Notes: generated by a model from the letters alone, not told the origin. DNA of 64,000 nucleotides from Hanleya hanleyi (GCA_036873755.1 JAVTVY010020566.1:1-64000); one strand, 5' to 3'. Shown: positions 1-12,699, counted from the first letter of the stretch. Made by a program: numbers and translations.

Positions 1-881
1 TACCTATGCCAAAGAAAGTTATTGAGCGTGTGAGCATGTTGTAATTAACATGATAATAAATCATTGAAGTGTTTTCAAAGAGAGTTAGGTGAAAATGCGC
101 TTGCGATCAAACAGTGAAAAATAGTAATTCATTCTCACTATAGCGCACATACACGATGACATGCAAACCTAAATTGTTCGCATGTTGTTGTAAATTACAA
201 TTATACCTGTCGTGTGTTATCTCGGTTAAATGTCAGATAACGACATAATTTAATGAAAACCCAGAATAACATAGAGCAGAAATAGTCGGCTAACTAATTA
301 TTATTATTGCTAAAGACTGAGAGAAATTTAGCAAAATAATCTGAGTTATAATATCATAAAGTCAAGCAACAACTTTATGTTGTAGATACACACTGGTTTG
401 TTTACATCTATGAGCGAAGACATATTGTCTGAGGATGTATAGAAATAGAACAGAAAAGGGATCAGAGGTCGTAAAGTTCACGCACGTGGCTTATCAAATG
501 TACCAGTCAAAGGCTTGGTCCAGTGGCTGAAATTCTATCCCACAGTCGTCCACACGGAAGGATAATCTTTACCTAAATATTACCAGGCAAACTGGAGAAG
601 TTAATTTTAGAGTCCAAGAACAGCTTCAGGCAACTATGCTTTTGATTGATTTCATTTGGATAGTTTCAATAGTTTTAAAGATTACACAGATCATTTATTA
701 ATTAATTTCCAAATATTCAGTTGTAGAAAGTACTGTTAAATGATAATAATTACCCTTTAAGCAATAAAGGATAATGGGCAATGAGAGATTGGGGTAGCTG
801 GACTCTCATCAGAATGTAAATGTATGGAGACGTATGTACACGTATGTTCAGCGAGATGCTGGCTGACCAGCCCAATGCAGA
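1..881. other. AT-rich stretch, nothing recognised
   Basis: I see no reading frame of note, no RNA gene and no clear repeat structure. A short part around 690-740 resembles text near 1,910-1,960 and 2,500-2,550 (a phrase like TATTCAGTTRTAGAAA), so repeat-derived DNA probably starts here too. Confidence 0.4.
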
Positions 882-2470
882 TCAGGAATTCCAAGTTCAT
901 CACGTGACCCTCGCAAGTAGTATAGGACGGCACTATACCGGTTTTTCTCTCATCTCTTTAACATGGTGACCTGTTATTGCGGCTCCACAACAATTTGACC
1001 TCGATCCCCGTAACCTAGAGTCACGAAACTTGGTCAGTAGGTTTCGGCGGATGTTAGGCGTAGAATGTCGTAATTTTTAAAACAATGGCGACCAAACCGG
1101 AAGTGACGTCACCAAACCCGTAAATAGCCGATATCTCCCGAACGGTATGGGTTAGAGGTTTGGAAATTTAGCTTATGAATCCTTCAAAACAAGTGCGTTA
1201 ATTAACAGCCTAAAATGACGTCATCAAACTTATTACATTTTAAAATTAATAAAGTATAGAGCTCAGAGCAGTACAGAACAAGTATAACTGGAAAACAAAG
1301 TCTGCCCCAGGTTATACGATAGCATGACATGTAAAACACGTGGCCACTGCAGTTTCTGAAAATGACATCACAGTGACGTCACCAAAGCATTTCACATTTT
1401 CTGGTAGAGCTTGGTCCAAGTGTATGGTTTGGTAAGTTTCAGCGCCCTAGATACAGGGGTAGGGAAAATAATCAAGAAGGCAATGTAGTAGTATTGCAAC
1501 CCCTGTGACCTAGAGTAGAGTGTGCTGAATTTTAAAACAATGGCGGTCACACCCAAAGTGACATCACCAAATCCGTAGACAGCCGATATCTTCCGAATGG
1601 TAGGGGATAGTGGCATGGAAATTAAAAAAAATAACGACTTCACAGTAACGTCACCAAAGCGGCCATCCTAGATTTTTCACATTTTCTGATAGAGCCTGAT
1701 CCAAGGGTATAGTGTGGTAAGTTTCAGCTCCCTAGATCGACGGGTAAGAAAAATATTTAGGCCGACCATGTAGTATAGGACGGCACTATACCGTTTTTTC
1801 CCCTATGGTTTAACATGGTGACCAGATTTGCTGAATCCCCAACAACTTGACCTCGAACGCGTTGCCCCAGGGTCACGAAACTTGATCAGAAGATGCCCGC
1901 GAATATTTTCCAGATATTCAGTTATAGAAATTACTGTTCAATGATAGTAATTACATTTTTTCCGTTATTTTTTTAGCATGTGTGGAATATATACAGATAA
2001 TATTTTTTTTAGATTTGTCTTTACCCATACGTCGGATCTCTTAATATTAACATATATTCAGCGCCAGAGTTTTTAGAAATAGCGTCGCAATACTGTTCCA
2101 GAAATGGGTTTACCTCTCGAAAGACACCCGTCAGCAAGTTTGAAACAAGCTTGATGGTGCAGCTTCTAGAACCAGCTATTAATCTAGCTTGGTATGGCGA
2201 ATTATGCATTCTGGGAAGCCACTACACTTTTGGTATATCATTAGACATTTTGGATTGAATTTTTTAGGAAGATCCATGCAATAGATCCCGAGAAATAACG
2301 GCAACAAGAAATCAAAGATGGCCGCCATCTTGAAATCAAAGATGGCCGCCATCTTGAAATTCCTAATGGCCGCCACCTTGAAATTCAAGATGGCGCAAAC
2401 GTCCGATGCACCTTTCGTACAAGTTTTTCATTGAAAATAAATCCAAGATGACCGCAATTAAATAAATTCA
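882..2470. repeat. CRE- and YY1-motif-rich dispersed repeat cluster
   Basis: Phrases recur inside this block and again at 8,040-8,480: GTAGTATAGGACGGCACTAT (about 917 and 1,770; 8,173 with changes), TTCACATTTTCTGGTAGAGC-like text (1,392, 1,677, 8,073) and GGTAAGTTTCAGCTCCCTAG-like text. TGACGTCA-type motifs occur at about 1,105, 1,213 and 1,376. The block seems to be two or three decayed, overlapping copies of one family with no intact reading frame. Short frames on the minus strand at 1,392-1,643 and 2,021-2,388 fall entirely within repeat text. Confidence 0.6.
2308..2394. repeat. Short tandem array of palindromic CAAGATGGC/GCCATCTTG units
   Basis: About four units of roughly 24 bp. Each is near-palindromic around AAGATGGCCGCCATCTT. 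The unit core equals the recognition motif known for the zinc-finger factor YY1 (GCCGCCATCTTG); binding is inference. Two such units recur at about 8,373-8,420. Confidence 0.7.
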
Positions 2471-2648
2471 ATTTAATTGTTAATTAATTGTTAATTTAGC
2501 AGACACTTTTTCCACATATTCATTTATAGAAACTACTGTTAAATGGTGATAATTGACCTTTATGCAATATGAATAAATTGTAACACACCATCTGAACTAT
2601 TCTTCCTTCTTCTATTTTTTAGTGTCTCTTGTTTCTATGTTTTTTTTC

Positions 2649-4020
2649 CCTACGAAGTAGGCTACAGATCGCAAATTGTCCGGTAATGAGTGAGTGAGTC
2701 AGTCCATCCGAATCCTTTCGTCGGCAAAATAAGGAGAACCGTTGACATTAGAACCTTGATTTTTGGCATGAACGTGCATTAGGGCAAATGTTACCAGCAA
2801 GTTCTGATCTGAAATAATTCTGATTAAAATTAGATTTATAATTAACACTTCAGTATATTGTTATAAATGCATACCATCCATGTGGCCTTTAACAGTATCA
2901 TGTTCCTTTTATGACCATGAAGCCATGGGACCTCCTTATCAGTGGATTTAAAAGTCATTAAGGCTTGTCCTTGGAACAAACACAGAGAGAGGCTCCATCC
3001 CAGCCTTGTGGTTTTTAACAGTGATTTATATCCAAGCCCACTGAGATAAGGCCGGTTTCTACTCTGCTGCTTGTCACATCAAGGTACAGTGGTCGGTGTC
3101 CTGTATAGCAGATATAGTATATTATTGCATGCCTGTCCACTACCCTGGAACATTTCCTAGCTTAGACATTAAACAGCCCCATAAACTTGCCATCAAATGG
3201 GATAAGGCTGGGAGTACAAGAATGTGCCGTGTATTTTCTGTGGACTGTGTAGGCTGTACAGTCTGAATGAAGACAGCCTAGCAGAATTAGTTAAAGCTAG
3301 GTGGTTTAACGTTTATCAATGAAGAAAATCATCGATCAACCGCCATAGAATATAATGTGAAACAAGAAAACCGGAATAGTACATTCATCAGATTGCCAAT
3401 GCCCAAAATGTGTTGTCTCATATATCTAGATAACAACGTGATGTAGAGACGCTATTTATTCGTCTTTGTACCGGTTATGCTCAGGAGAATGACATAGAAT
3501 CATTATTATCTTGTGCATAGAAGGTGTTGGTCTTGAGTTGAATTACCGTAAACTACATAAATGCTACCTTTCTACTATAGTACTATATATAAAAATTTGT
3601 TGTATTGTTGGGAAAATAATGTGATTCAAAAAGTTGTTTTGATCCTGTACAAGGGCACTGAAAACCATTAAAGAGATGTAAATGTATTTTCACACGTAAA
3701 GCTTGAAATCTACTGAACCTATATTATTCAATCTGTTTCCTTTAATTAAAAAATTGTAAAATTAAATCGGCGAGTGTTATTTATTTTGGAATAAAGGCGC
3801 ATTAGGAGACTGTTACCAACAAGTTCTGAGCTGACCAACTTTTGATGAAAATTTCTGGTGATTTTTGATGAAAATCACTGGCGATTCTGACTTGGACGGT
3901 GCCCATCTTAATATAGGCAGGATTCAACTGGGGGTGGGGATTTCCAAGAGTTCAGTTCGCGTTCGAGTCCTAATGCCTACTGTACTTCGTAGGTCCTGTG
4001 ACGTTAGTCACACTGCCATG
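2649..4020 (+). mobile_element. CCTACGAAGTAGG-ended element, copy A
   Basis: It starts with the palindrome CCTACGAAGTAGG and shares a leader (about 2,649-2,815) with copies at 4,218, 4,792 and 6,235. Near the right end it carries the inverted motif ACTTCGTAGG (3,984-3,993), followed by a conserved closing phrase TCCTGTGACG..AGTCACACTGCCATGT that is shared by copies A, C and D. It has no coding capacity. The short inverted ends suggest a MITE-like DNA element of 1.1-1.4 kb, but I cannot assign a superfamily because no target duplication is clear. Confidence 0.6.
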
Positions 4021-4217
4021 TAGTAATTAATTTCCTTGATTTATAAATGACGCGCTGTATTGCAACGACATTTGGCTGCTAGACTAAGTTCCTTCATAGC
4101 GAGGAACCATCCCATTGCCCCGTGGGAGGTCCGATGAGACGGAAATCTCGCTGTGTACAATTTAGCTGGGCTCAGAATGTTATCAATTAAAATTCCAGTC
4201 TTAAAGCGCACGTTTTT

Positions 4218-4790
4218 CCTACGAAGTAGGCTACAGATCGCAAATTGTCCGGTAATGAGTGAGTGAGTCAGTCCATCCGAATCCTTTCGTCGGCAAAATA
4301 AGGAGAACCGTTGACATTAGAACCTTGATTTTTGGCATGAACGTGCATTAGGGCATTGTTACCAGCAAGTTCTGATCTGAAATAATTCTGATTTAAATTA
4401 GATTGATAATTAACACTTCAGTATATTGTTATACATGTAGCTATATGTGGACTATAGCCTTTAACGTGTATCAGCTTCAAATTCAGGTCAAATTACCCAG
4501 AGCTAAAAATACCCTGTCCCACTGTATGTCTTTGTACCGGTTATGCTCAGGAGAATGACATAGAATAATTATTATCTTGTGCAGAGAAGGTGTTGGTCTG
4601 GAGTTGAATTACCGTAAACTACATAAATGCTACCTTTCTACTATAGTACTATATATAAAAATGTGTTGTATTGTTGGGAAAATAATGCGATTCAAAAAGT
4701 TGTTTTGATCCTGGACAAGGGCACTGAAAACCATTAAAGATATGTAAATGTATTTTCACACGTAAAGCTTGAAATCTACTGAACCTATAT
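4218..4790 (+). mobile_element. CCTACGAAGTAGG-ended element, copy B (5' part only)
   Basis: Same leader and middle as copy A. It breaks off after GAACCTATAT (4,781-4,790), where copy C begins directly; copy A continues past that point at about 3,725. Either copy C inserted into copy B or a recombination event removed the rest. Confidence 0.6.
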
Positions 4791-4791
4791 T

Positions 4792-6078
4792 CCTACGAAG
4801 TAGGCTACAGATCGCAAATTGTCCGGTAATGAGTGAGTGAGTCAGTCCGTCCGAATCCTTTCGTCGGCAAAATAAGGAGAACCATTGACATTAGAACCAT
4901 GATTTTTGGCATGAACGTGCATTAGGGCATTGTTACCAGCAAGTTCTGAGCTGACCGGATTCTGATGAAAATTTGATTTTTAATTATTTTTTTTATTATT
5001 TATTGATAGCTCAGCGACTGCACTGTCATGTCCATTGGGAACCATTGGCTGTATGTTTCACTGTATACATTGTATATAACACAGTACAAAACGTGATGGG
5101 ATAATGAAATAGGAAATGATAATTTTCCATCATTTGTTAGTGCATTTATCTTCACTGCTATTACCAACATTACCATTACATTCTTAATACACAGAAGTAA
5201 GTATATCGTTATAGATAGTAACTGTGGTCTTTAACGTGTATCCTATTTCACATCCAAACATGTCATCACCGACCAAATCAGGCTTCAAATTTAGGTCATA
5301 TCGCCACTGCTGGTGAAATATCCTACATCAACCAATTAAGTCAGACTGTGCAATAACCCAGCAGAACAAAGATAGATGTGGTATCCTTCAGATTAGCCTG
5401 TGAGCGACAATGATAACAGTGTACTGAGGGTGAAACAAAGCCATCCTGCAAGCCACCCAAGGAATTTACCAGCTTGTGCTGGGAAATTTTGTTGGTATCA
5501 TGTAAGTTTAGTAGTTTACTCATTCAAATCTCCATACCATATTTTCTGTTATTCAATAGACAAATTTCTTTACTGGTTTTAATTGTTTAAGTTTTACTGG
5601 GTTTCAACCGCTACAGATAGTAACATAGTACTGATACTGTAGAAAAGTATCACACTGGGATATAATTTAAACAAAAACATTACATGTGTAATTATGTCTA
5701 AATTTTTCTTGTCATTTCAAATTTTGATTCCTTGATTAAGGGATACAGAATCACTGGCACGGAGTGTGTTGGTGTGTCACAGAATCACTGCCACAGAGTG
5801 TGTTGGTGTGTCACAGATTCACATCAGCACTGGTAAACTATTCATTCAATCCCATCACTTTTAATCTTCAACAAAATATTCAATATTGTTTTAATCGAAA
5901 ATTTCTGGTGATTTTTGATGAAAATCTCTGGTGATTCTGACTTGGGCTGCATGTGCCCATCTTAATATAGGCAGGATTTCAACTTGGGGCTGGGGGGGGG
6001 GGATTGCCAAGAGCTCAGTGCCTGTCCTAATGCCTACCTTACTTCGTAGGTCCTGTGACGCATAGTCACACTGCCATG
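4792..6078 (+). mobile_element. CCTACGAAGTAGG-ended element, copy C
   Basis: Left end at 4,792, inverted right motif ACTTCGTAGG at 6,041-6,050, then the family's closing phrase. The middle differs from copies A and D: it holds 5,000-5,880 text not seen elsewhere here, including a direct repeat of GAATCACTG..CACRGAGTGTGTTGGTGTGTCACAG around 5,750-5,820. Short frames at 5,341-5,582 are not convincing genes. Confidence 0.55.
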
Positions 6079-6234
6079 TATCTTAAGATCTATATAGAAG
6101 GAAGACAGATGTCTAACACACAGCGAACTGCCCATTACTTCAGAAAGCGGTAGAGTATAAAAATGTATAATTAGCAAATAATGAACGCTGGGTCAGTTGC
6201 CGATCAAGCAGAATGTTATAATTAACGTTCTATT

Positions 6235-7363
6235 CCTACGAAGTAGGCTACAGATCGCAAATTGTCCGGTAATGAGTGAGTCAGTCAGTCCATCCGAATC
6301 CTTTCGTCGGCAAAATAAGGAGAACCATTGACATTAGAACCTTGATTTTTGGCATGAACGTGCATTAGGGCATTGTTACCAGCAAGTTCTGACTGAAATA
6401 ATTCTGATTAAAATTAGATTGATAATTAACACTTCAGTATATTGTTATAGATATACATTGTGTATGTAAACTGTAGCCTTTAACGTGTATCCTATTTCAC
6501 ATTGGCCACACCAGGCTGGAGCCTTCAAATTCAGGTCAAATTACCCACAGCTAAAAATAACCTGTCCCACTGTATGGCAAATGGCCCTTAGGTTAATCTT
6601 AAGTACTGCATACCCTCAAACAATCAGCGCTGTTTCCATAACGAAGCTGTGGTGGTTTAACGTTTATCAATGAAGAAAATCACCGATCAACCGCCATAGA
6701 ATATAATGTGAAACAAGAAAACCGGAATAGTACATTCATCAGATTGCCGATGCCCAAAATGTGTTGTCTCGTATATCTAGATAACAACGTGATGTAGAGA
6801 CGCTATTTATTCCTCTTTGTACCGGTTATGCTCAGGAGAATGACATAGAATCTTGTGCATAGAAGGTGTTGGTCTTGAGTTGAATTACCGTAAACTACAT
6901 AAATGCTACCTTTCTGCTATAGTACTATATTTAAAAATGTGTTGTATTGTTGGGAAAATAATGTGATTCAAAAAGTTGTTTTGATCCTGTACAAGGGCAC
7001 TGAAAACCATTAAAGAGATGTAAATGTATTTTCACACGTAAAGCTTGAAATCTACTGAACCTATATTATTCAATCTGTTTTCTTTAATTAAAAAATTGTA
7101 AAATTAAATCGGCGATCGTTATTTATTTTGGAATGAAGGCGCATTAGGAGACCGTTACCAACAAGTTCTGAGCTGACCTACTTTTGATGAAAATTTCTGG
7201 TGATTTTTGATGAAAATCACTGGCGATTCTGACTTGGGCGGTGCCCATCTTAATATAGGCAGGATTTCAACTGGGGGTGGGGATTTCCAAGAGTTCAGTT
7301 CGCGTTCGAGTCCTAATGCCTACTGTACTTCGTAGGTCCTGTGACGTTAGTCACAGTGCCATG
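6235..7363 (+). mobile_element. CCTACGAAGTAGG-ended element, copy D
   Basis: Left end 6,235, right inverted motif 7,327-7,336 and closing phrase to about 7,363. Its middle (6,650-7,340) closely matches copy A at 3,300-3,993, so A and D represent the commonest form. It contains no protein-coding frame of note. Confidence 0.6.
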
Positions 7364-7510
7364 TTGCATGGATCTTCCTAAAAAATTCAAGCCAAAATGT
7401 CTAATGATATACCAAAAGTGTATTGGATTCCCAGAATGCATAAATCACCATACTAAACAAGATTAAAAGCTGGTTCTAGAAGCTGCATCATCAAGTTTGT
7501 TTCGACCTTG
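7364..7510 (-). repeat. Inverted copy of the 2,090-2,275 sequence
   Basis: Starting right at the end of copy D, this text is the reverse complement of the stretch that ends just before the palindrome array at 2.3 kb; it shares the phrases GCATGGATCTTCCTAAAAAA and TCTAGAAGCTGCA. The four CCTACGAAGTAGG copies therefore lie between two inverted flanks of a common repeat. Confidence 0.65.
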
Positions 7511-8500
7511 TTGACAATATTCCGCCAAACCTCTACCCCCTCAAGGTAAAACATTTTCATACACAATTCACCTGAGAAAGACGTGCCCGACAATAGAGAC
7601 AAAAATAATCGTTTCCAAAAGAAAGTAAATTCCATTTCGAATAAAAAAAAACACTTGTACATGCTTTTCTCAATAAAAATGACATGCAAAATATAATTAA
7701 TTTTACAGCGCGCGCATTCAACGGCAATCAATATTTATGATGAACAAACATCGAACTCAAATCGTGAAATTCAAAATTTAATTTCAGAGAAAATTGCGCA
7801 GAAAAATGGGTACTAACACAAGTATACGTAGTTTACATCAAAGATGTGACTTTTTATAATCAACTAGTGCCAGGGCACATATTGTCTGAAGAGACTGAGC
7901 AAAAACTATTTTATTTCACATCATCTTCATATTTACTAACTTATCATGCAGTTTTTGCGAAAAAATGGAATAAATAATGAATTCGGAAAATCTGACCGAA
8001 AAATCGGCCAAAAATGTCGTTTTTAAAAATGCCCTCACATTGACGTCACCAAAGTGGCCATCTTTGATTTTTTTACATTTTCTGGTAGAGTTTAACCTAA
8101 GGGTATAGCGTGGTAAGTTTCAGTCCCCTAGATCAATGGGTAAGGAAAATAATCAAGGAGGTCATGTAGCAGTATAGGACGGCGCTATATCAGTTTTTCT
8201 CCAATCTCTCAACATGGCGACCTGTTATTTCGGCTCCACAACAACTTGACCTCGACCCCTGCGACCTAGTGTCAGGAAACATGGTCAGTAGGTTTCCGCG
8301 GATGTTAGGCGTAGAATGTGGTAATTTTCAAAACAATGTCGACCAAACCGGAAGTGACGTCACCAAAACCATAGCCATCTTGAAATCCAAGATGGCCGCC
8401 ATCTTGAAATCCAAGATGGCGCAAACGTCCGCTGCACCTTTCGTACAAGTTTTTTATTGAAAATAAATCCAAGATGGCCGCAATTAATTAAATTTAATTT
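7511..8500 (+). repeat. CRE/YY1-rich repeat, second copy
   Basis: From about 8,030 this is a direct, diverged copy of 1,370-2,450. It has TGACGTCACC at 8,041 and about 8,355, the GTAAGTTTCAG phrase, the ACGGCGCTAT phrase and the CAAGATGGC palindromes at 8,373-8,480. The 7,511-8,030 part is AT-rich and holds one 92-codon minus-strand frame (7,453-7,731) that I do not accept as a gene. Confidence 0.55.
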
Positions 8501-8559
8501 AGTTGTTAATTACTTGTGATTATTATAATTTAATTTAACAATACACTGTCCACAACATA

Positions 8560-9035
8560 TGGTCGCTGCTACCATAACAATCATGGTTGCCCGGGGTGTG
8601 ACCATAACAGTTATGGTCATAAATAAAAGTCGCTATATAGCTGAAATATTGCTGAATGCGACGTTAAACCCTAATTCTCTCTCTCTCTCCTGGTCATAAA
8701 TATATGGTCAACAGGATGCGACCATAAAAATGATGGTCATCATTATCTAGTCAACAGTACTGACCATAATTTTTATGGTCGAATCTATATATCGACCATC
8801 ATTTATATGGTCAGTTTTCCGACCCACATTTTTATAGTCCTTTGTTCTATGCTTAACGAGTTGCAACCATAACAATGGTGGTCGCATATATAGACTATAC
8901 TTTGACTAGAATTTATATCGTCACTTTTCCGAACCCCATTTTTATGGCCATCTTTATTAATTCTTAATGAGTGGCGACCATGAAAAATCTTGTATGGTCA
9001 TTTTTTTGGCCATAAATTTGGTGGTCGCTGCAGTA
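8560..9035. repeat. Cluster of TATGGTC/GACCATA palindromes with SINE tail inside
   Basis: At least ten short inverted pairs of the form GACCATAA..TTATGGTC or GGTCGC..GCGACC. The outer ends are mutually inverted: GGTCGCTGCTACCATAA near 8,561 and CATAAATTTGGTGGTCGC near 9,011. A SINE-like tail, ATATAGCTGAAATATTGC..GCGACGTTAAACC with a CT run, sits at about 8,633-8,690 inside the cluster. I read it as a foldback element carrying a later insertion. Confidence 0.5.
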
Positions 9036-9279
9036 AGTCGTCTGCATAATTTAAATAGATGTACTATCTTTCACTTCGCGAAGTTGTAGAATTTATCTCA
9101 AGTATAAATGAAGATTTTTAGGGAAAACCTGGTTGGGCGAGTGGCAATTACGGACCGTAATTGACAGAACAGCCGATCTGTTGTTTAGAGCCGCTGTTAC
9201 TTCCGCTGTGACAATTTTCTCGACCTATATCGGTCGAATCGGCGCAACCTGAAAACGCAGCTGTTTAGTAGAACAGTGT

Positions 9280-9600
9280 ATTATGCATATCTCAAATATA
9301 CTATATACGTATTCTTCATTGTCCTGTTTAATTGGAAACCCCGGGCGATGATATTTCCTTATTCTAATATCAACAGACAAACGGGTTGTTTTTTAACGCA
9401 CCGTCAACAAATTTTGAAGGCTGCCTAGCATATTTGATTGTATCATGATGAAATGAAATTAAATACTTATATCAAATACTACAACAGCCGAAACAGGTGC
9501 TTTACCTATTGTTGAATTAATGGTATATATCAACTCAACAAGCAACTCCTGGTGCAGGGGAACTAAATCATGTGACTGAGCCTGACGACAAAAAATGAAT
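9280..9600 (+). repeat. Dispersed repeat family R, copy 1
   Basis: It shares ordered phrases with 12,700-13,000 and 27,785-28,230: CATTGTCCT..TTTAATTG, CATATTTGATTGT, ATGAAATGAAATTAAA, GAAACAGGTGCTTTA and TTGTTGAATTAATGGTATAT. All three copies are in the same orientation. The family is unidentified; no copy keeps a frame open across the whole repeat. Confidence 0.6.
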
Positions 9601-10340
9601 CGCAACTCCTCGGGGATCTCCGGTGGAAGATAATCGGTTCCCCTCGTAGATTTCTGATCGGCAGTTTTAAGGTGAGTCGAGTCTATATACTTTAACTTAC
9701 AACAAAATCAGTGACAAAAAAATCAACATTTCTAAAAGAAGGCGCCAAAATTAGTTGTTGTTTTTTTTAAATCGATTTTATCCTATAATAAACATGTACA
9801 GCACAGTCGGTGATTAAATAGTTGATAAACATTACAATATCACATCAGAGAGGAAACTGTCATACTATTTACAACATCCGAATATCTATATATTATGGAA
9901 AATCTCAGGAATTGATGCAGGTGTTGGAAAATGTTCATCTCTCAACCATCTTGCATAATCTAATATGGGAAGCAACCGGAAGTGCTAGTTCTGTCAGTTG
10001 ATTGGTTAGTGGTAACTGGGCCAAAATCGACAAACAGGAAGTGGCAATTGCAGAGTCTAATTGGACAGTTGGTCTGGTGCAAGTCCCCAGATGGCAAGTG
10101 ACTAATTATTTCTTTTTGATTGTAGCTGGTAAATTACACCACATATAGTTTGGGAAATAAAACATCTATATGGTAGTATATAAACGTGTGCTGGGTTTCC
10201 TTTTTTTATCGAGTTATCTCCCTTGAATAGACATTGTTTCTTCATTGTTCCATGCTGCGACCTAATTTCAACTTATCACCAAAGTTGACCGCAATGTGAT
10301 CTTGATAATCCAATGTTGAGACGATGTGGATAGAACGATT
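9601..10340. other. No gene recognised
   Basis: AT-rich sequence without an open frame of note and without a repeat I can define. Confidence 0.4.
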
Positions 10341-10342
10341 TA

Positions 10343-10560
10343 AGCCCGGCGCACACGAGAGCTATCCCGAGCCAGCGGCCTCAAGTGCCTGTTGTCTCAT
10401 GGGATAGCTCTTGTGTGCGGACAGTTTTGGCGAGATTTTCGCCTGGCGAGGGCCTGAGCAAAATATCAATAGGCCGGCGAACACGATACCTATCCCCTGA
10501 GTTGCCGGTTGTATCAGAGGATAGCTCTCGTATGGTTTCAGTGCACACGATGAGCAAAAG
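10343..10560. repeat. Pair of hairpins with CACACGAGAGCTATCCC arms
   Basis: CACACGAGAGCTATCCC (about 10,351) pairs with GGGATAGCTCTTGTGTG (about 10,401). A second, diverged pair follows: CACGATACCTATCCC (about 10,482) with GGATAGCTCTCGT (about 10,520). Two successive foldbacks of one inverted repeat suggest a MITE end or a doubled MITE. The minus-strand frame across it (10,381-10,773) is repeat-derived and rejected as a gene. Confidence 0.55.
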
Positions 10561-10799
10561 GTGATTCCAGTTCCCGCGAAACACCTTTTCCGAGATCAGG
10601 TAATCTTTCTTTTGAATGAGCCCGCGTAAAAATGCCCATTTTGCCTCGCCAATGAAACGCAGCTTCACAATGGCTGCGATTACATGAAAGACCACATGAT
10701 CTCGAAAAAGGTGTTTTGTGGGAGGAATGAATAAATCATCAGCAGAATTGAGGAAAGCAGAGTAAAAATACACTAGTAATTCGACAAAAAATACCTTCG

Positions 10800-11550
10800 A
10801 CGTTAACCCTCCCCTTGTTGTTTTTTTGCTCCTATCTCAGGAACGACCAAAAAATCGAGAGCCGTGACTTTGTAGATTATCATATTTGGGTCATTTTAAG
10901 CCTATTTGCATGACCCCCGAGCAGAGGATCATGGGTAAATTCAAAATGGTGGCCATGTGGTGTACCAGAAAAGTCATATTTTCGTCAGATTTCTTCGAAA
11001 TTTGTGCTTTTCTGCGTGGAAAAGTGGGTAAAACCTATTTTGTTTCATATCGGATTATTATTTACTAATTTAACATGCAGTTTTTGCGAAGAAAACGCAT
11101 AAATAAAAAATTCTAAAAATCGTCAAAAAATGTCTTTTTCATGGCGGCCATCTTGGATTTTTCTAGTAGAGCTTGACCCTAAGATATCGTGTGGTAACTT
11201 TCAGCCCTTTAGCCTCAGGGACAACGAAAATATTCAGCGGGGGGGTCAACTTTCCACCCTCAACCCCCCTCCCCACCCAGGCTGCGGTACGCCCCAAATC
11301 GCCAAGGTCAGATAGGGTTGATACGTCACTATGACATCATCAAATGGGTTATATACGGTTGTTTGCTCGTGTCATTAGATCAGCTTGTACATCAAAGTTG
11401 TGAAAGGTTTCAGTTCTCCATCTGAGAGAAAGAGTGAAATTATCCAGCAACCACCCCCCACCCCTCAAGTGTGGGATCATAATGGGGGAAGGGATAGAAA
11501 TCCTGAAGTGTGAAACCCTTAAGCTACTGATCTGCAACTGCTGTCGTATC
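10800..11550 (+). repeat. CRE/YY1-rich repeat, third copy
   Basis: It contains GGCGGCCATCTTGGATTTTT (about 11,142), a TAGAGCTTGACCCTAAG phrase and GTGTGGTAACTTTCAGCCC. It matches, in reverse complement, 50,200-50,700 (shared phrases about Tttgcatgacc..gag and ACATGGCCGCCATCTTGAAT). It is part of the same broad family as 0.9-2.4 kb. Confidence 0.5.
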
Positions 11551-11639
11551 TGGATAACATCTACAGATATATACTTCTTTAAAAAATGTTATTAAAATTG
11601 GCCACCTCGGGTGGTATAATTTTCGACCCTGGCCCATCG

Positions 11640-12130
11640 ACTAATATTGTCAACGCTGATACAAGGCATGTTCAAGAATAGCGGGTCTCGCTTTGTGTCA
11701 CTCGCGGTAACGATTAAATTGTATTGGAATCCCGAGTACTCGTGGTGATTTTGGACAAATGAAATTGTTCCATCAAATTTATCTATGTCGGTTTATTTAT
11801 ATATGTTTTAAACATTCAGATGAATTGGAAAACAATTTCAAAATTAATTCTCAATAACACTGCAGTCACCCACTCAAGCATGACGTCACTCTGCATGAAC
11901 ATAAACGACCAGAAGCCAAATAACACTATTTTCCCAACTTTGATAACACACAATTTCACGAAAATGTACAGCATTCAATGGATATGTGGATGTTTTTTGT
12001 TTTTGTTTTATTTTTCTTAAACGATGTCTTTAAAATCATTTTGAAATTCAATCAAAAATGACAAGTATCGACCAATTTTATATATGAGGCTATTCGGATT
12101 GGAAACATGCAATTTACGGATTCGACCAGG
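11640..12130 (+). repeat. Diverged relative of the 20.0-20.3 kb segment
   Basis: Ordered similarity to 20,000-20,260: GGTTCTCGCGACTGAAT-like text, CGATGATTTTGGATAAATGAAAT-like text and CAAATTTATCTATG. This older, divergent copy lies outside the 5.5-kb duplication and shows the duplicated DNA belongs to a dispersed family. Confidence 0.5.
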
Positions 12131-12289
12131 ACTGCACAGATCAATTAGTATAGTGGGTTAACTCCCTTGCGAGCGTTAGTCATTTTTCGTATCATCGAAA
12201 TTTGATGGCAATATAACCTTGTTTCTTGCTTGTTGACATCGAGATGTATATTTCAAATCGTATCAGCCCTGCTCGCAGATTAGCACAGT

Positions 12290-12530
12290 GCAGTTATCAC
12301 TCGAACAGTCCGTTTAAAATAACAACCAATGAACGGACGGCGTTAGAGCGTGCTTCGTCGTGTTCACAGCAAGCCCAGTTTATAATGAGAATATGATTTA
12401 GAAGGGTCTCCCTCATCTGATCTGGGAAATGACACGTGTCCTCGCTAGTGTCAAAACAAACACGGATACATACAACTGAGATAAAAGGGGATGAAATATA
12501 CAGCACATCGTCTGGCTTTTAATTTTCTCA
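12290..12530 (+). repeat. Diverged relative of the 18.3-18.5 kb segment
   Basis: It shares GAACAGTCCGTTTAAAATAAC..CCAATGAACGGACGGCG (about 12,303) with the text at 18,315 and 23,784, and CAAAACAAACACGGATAC with CAATCACGGATAC further on. It is a decayed copy of the same family. Confidence 0.5.
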
Positions 12531-12699
12531 AAATATATATATTCGGAGAGATCATGACGCCATGAATGGGATTCATCACTCCTAAAAATGACGACTGGAC
12601 TAAAAACTATGCCGAACTCATATTCTGTCATGGTACCGGTACGGCTTTGTCAGACGAAGCATGGCTAGAGATGACTTGTATATCATCCATATATCATCA

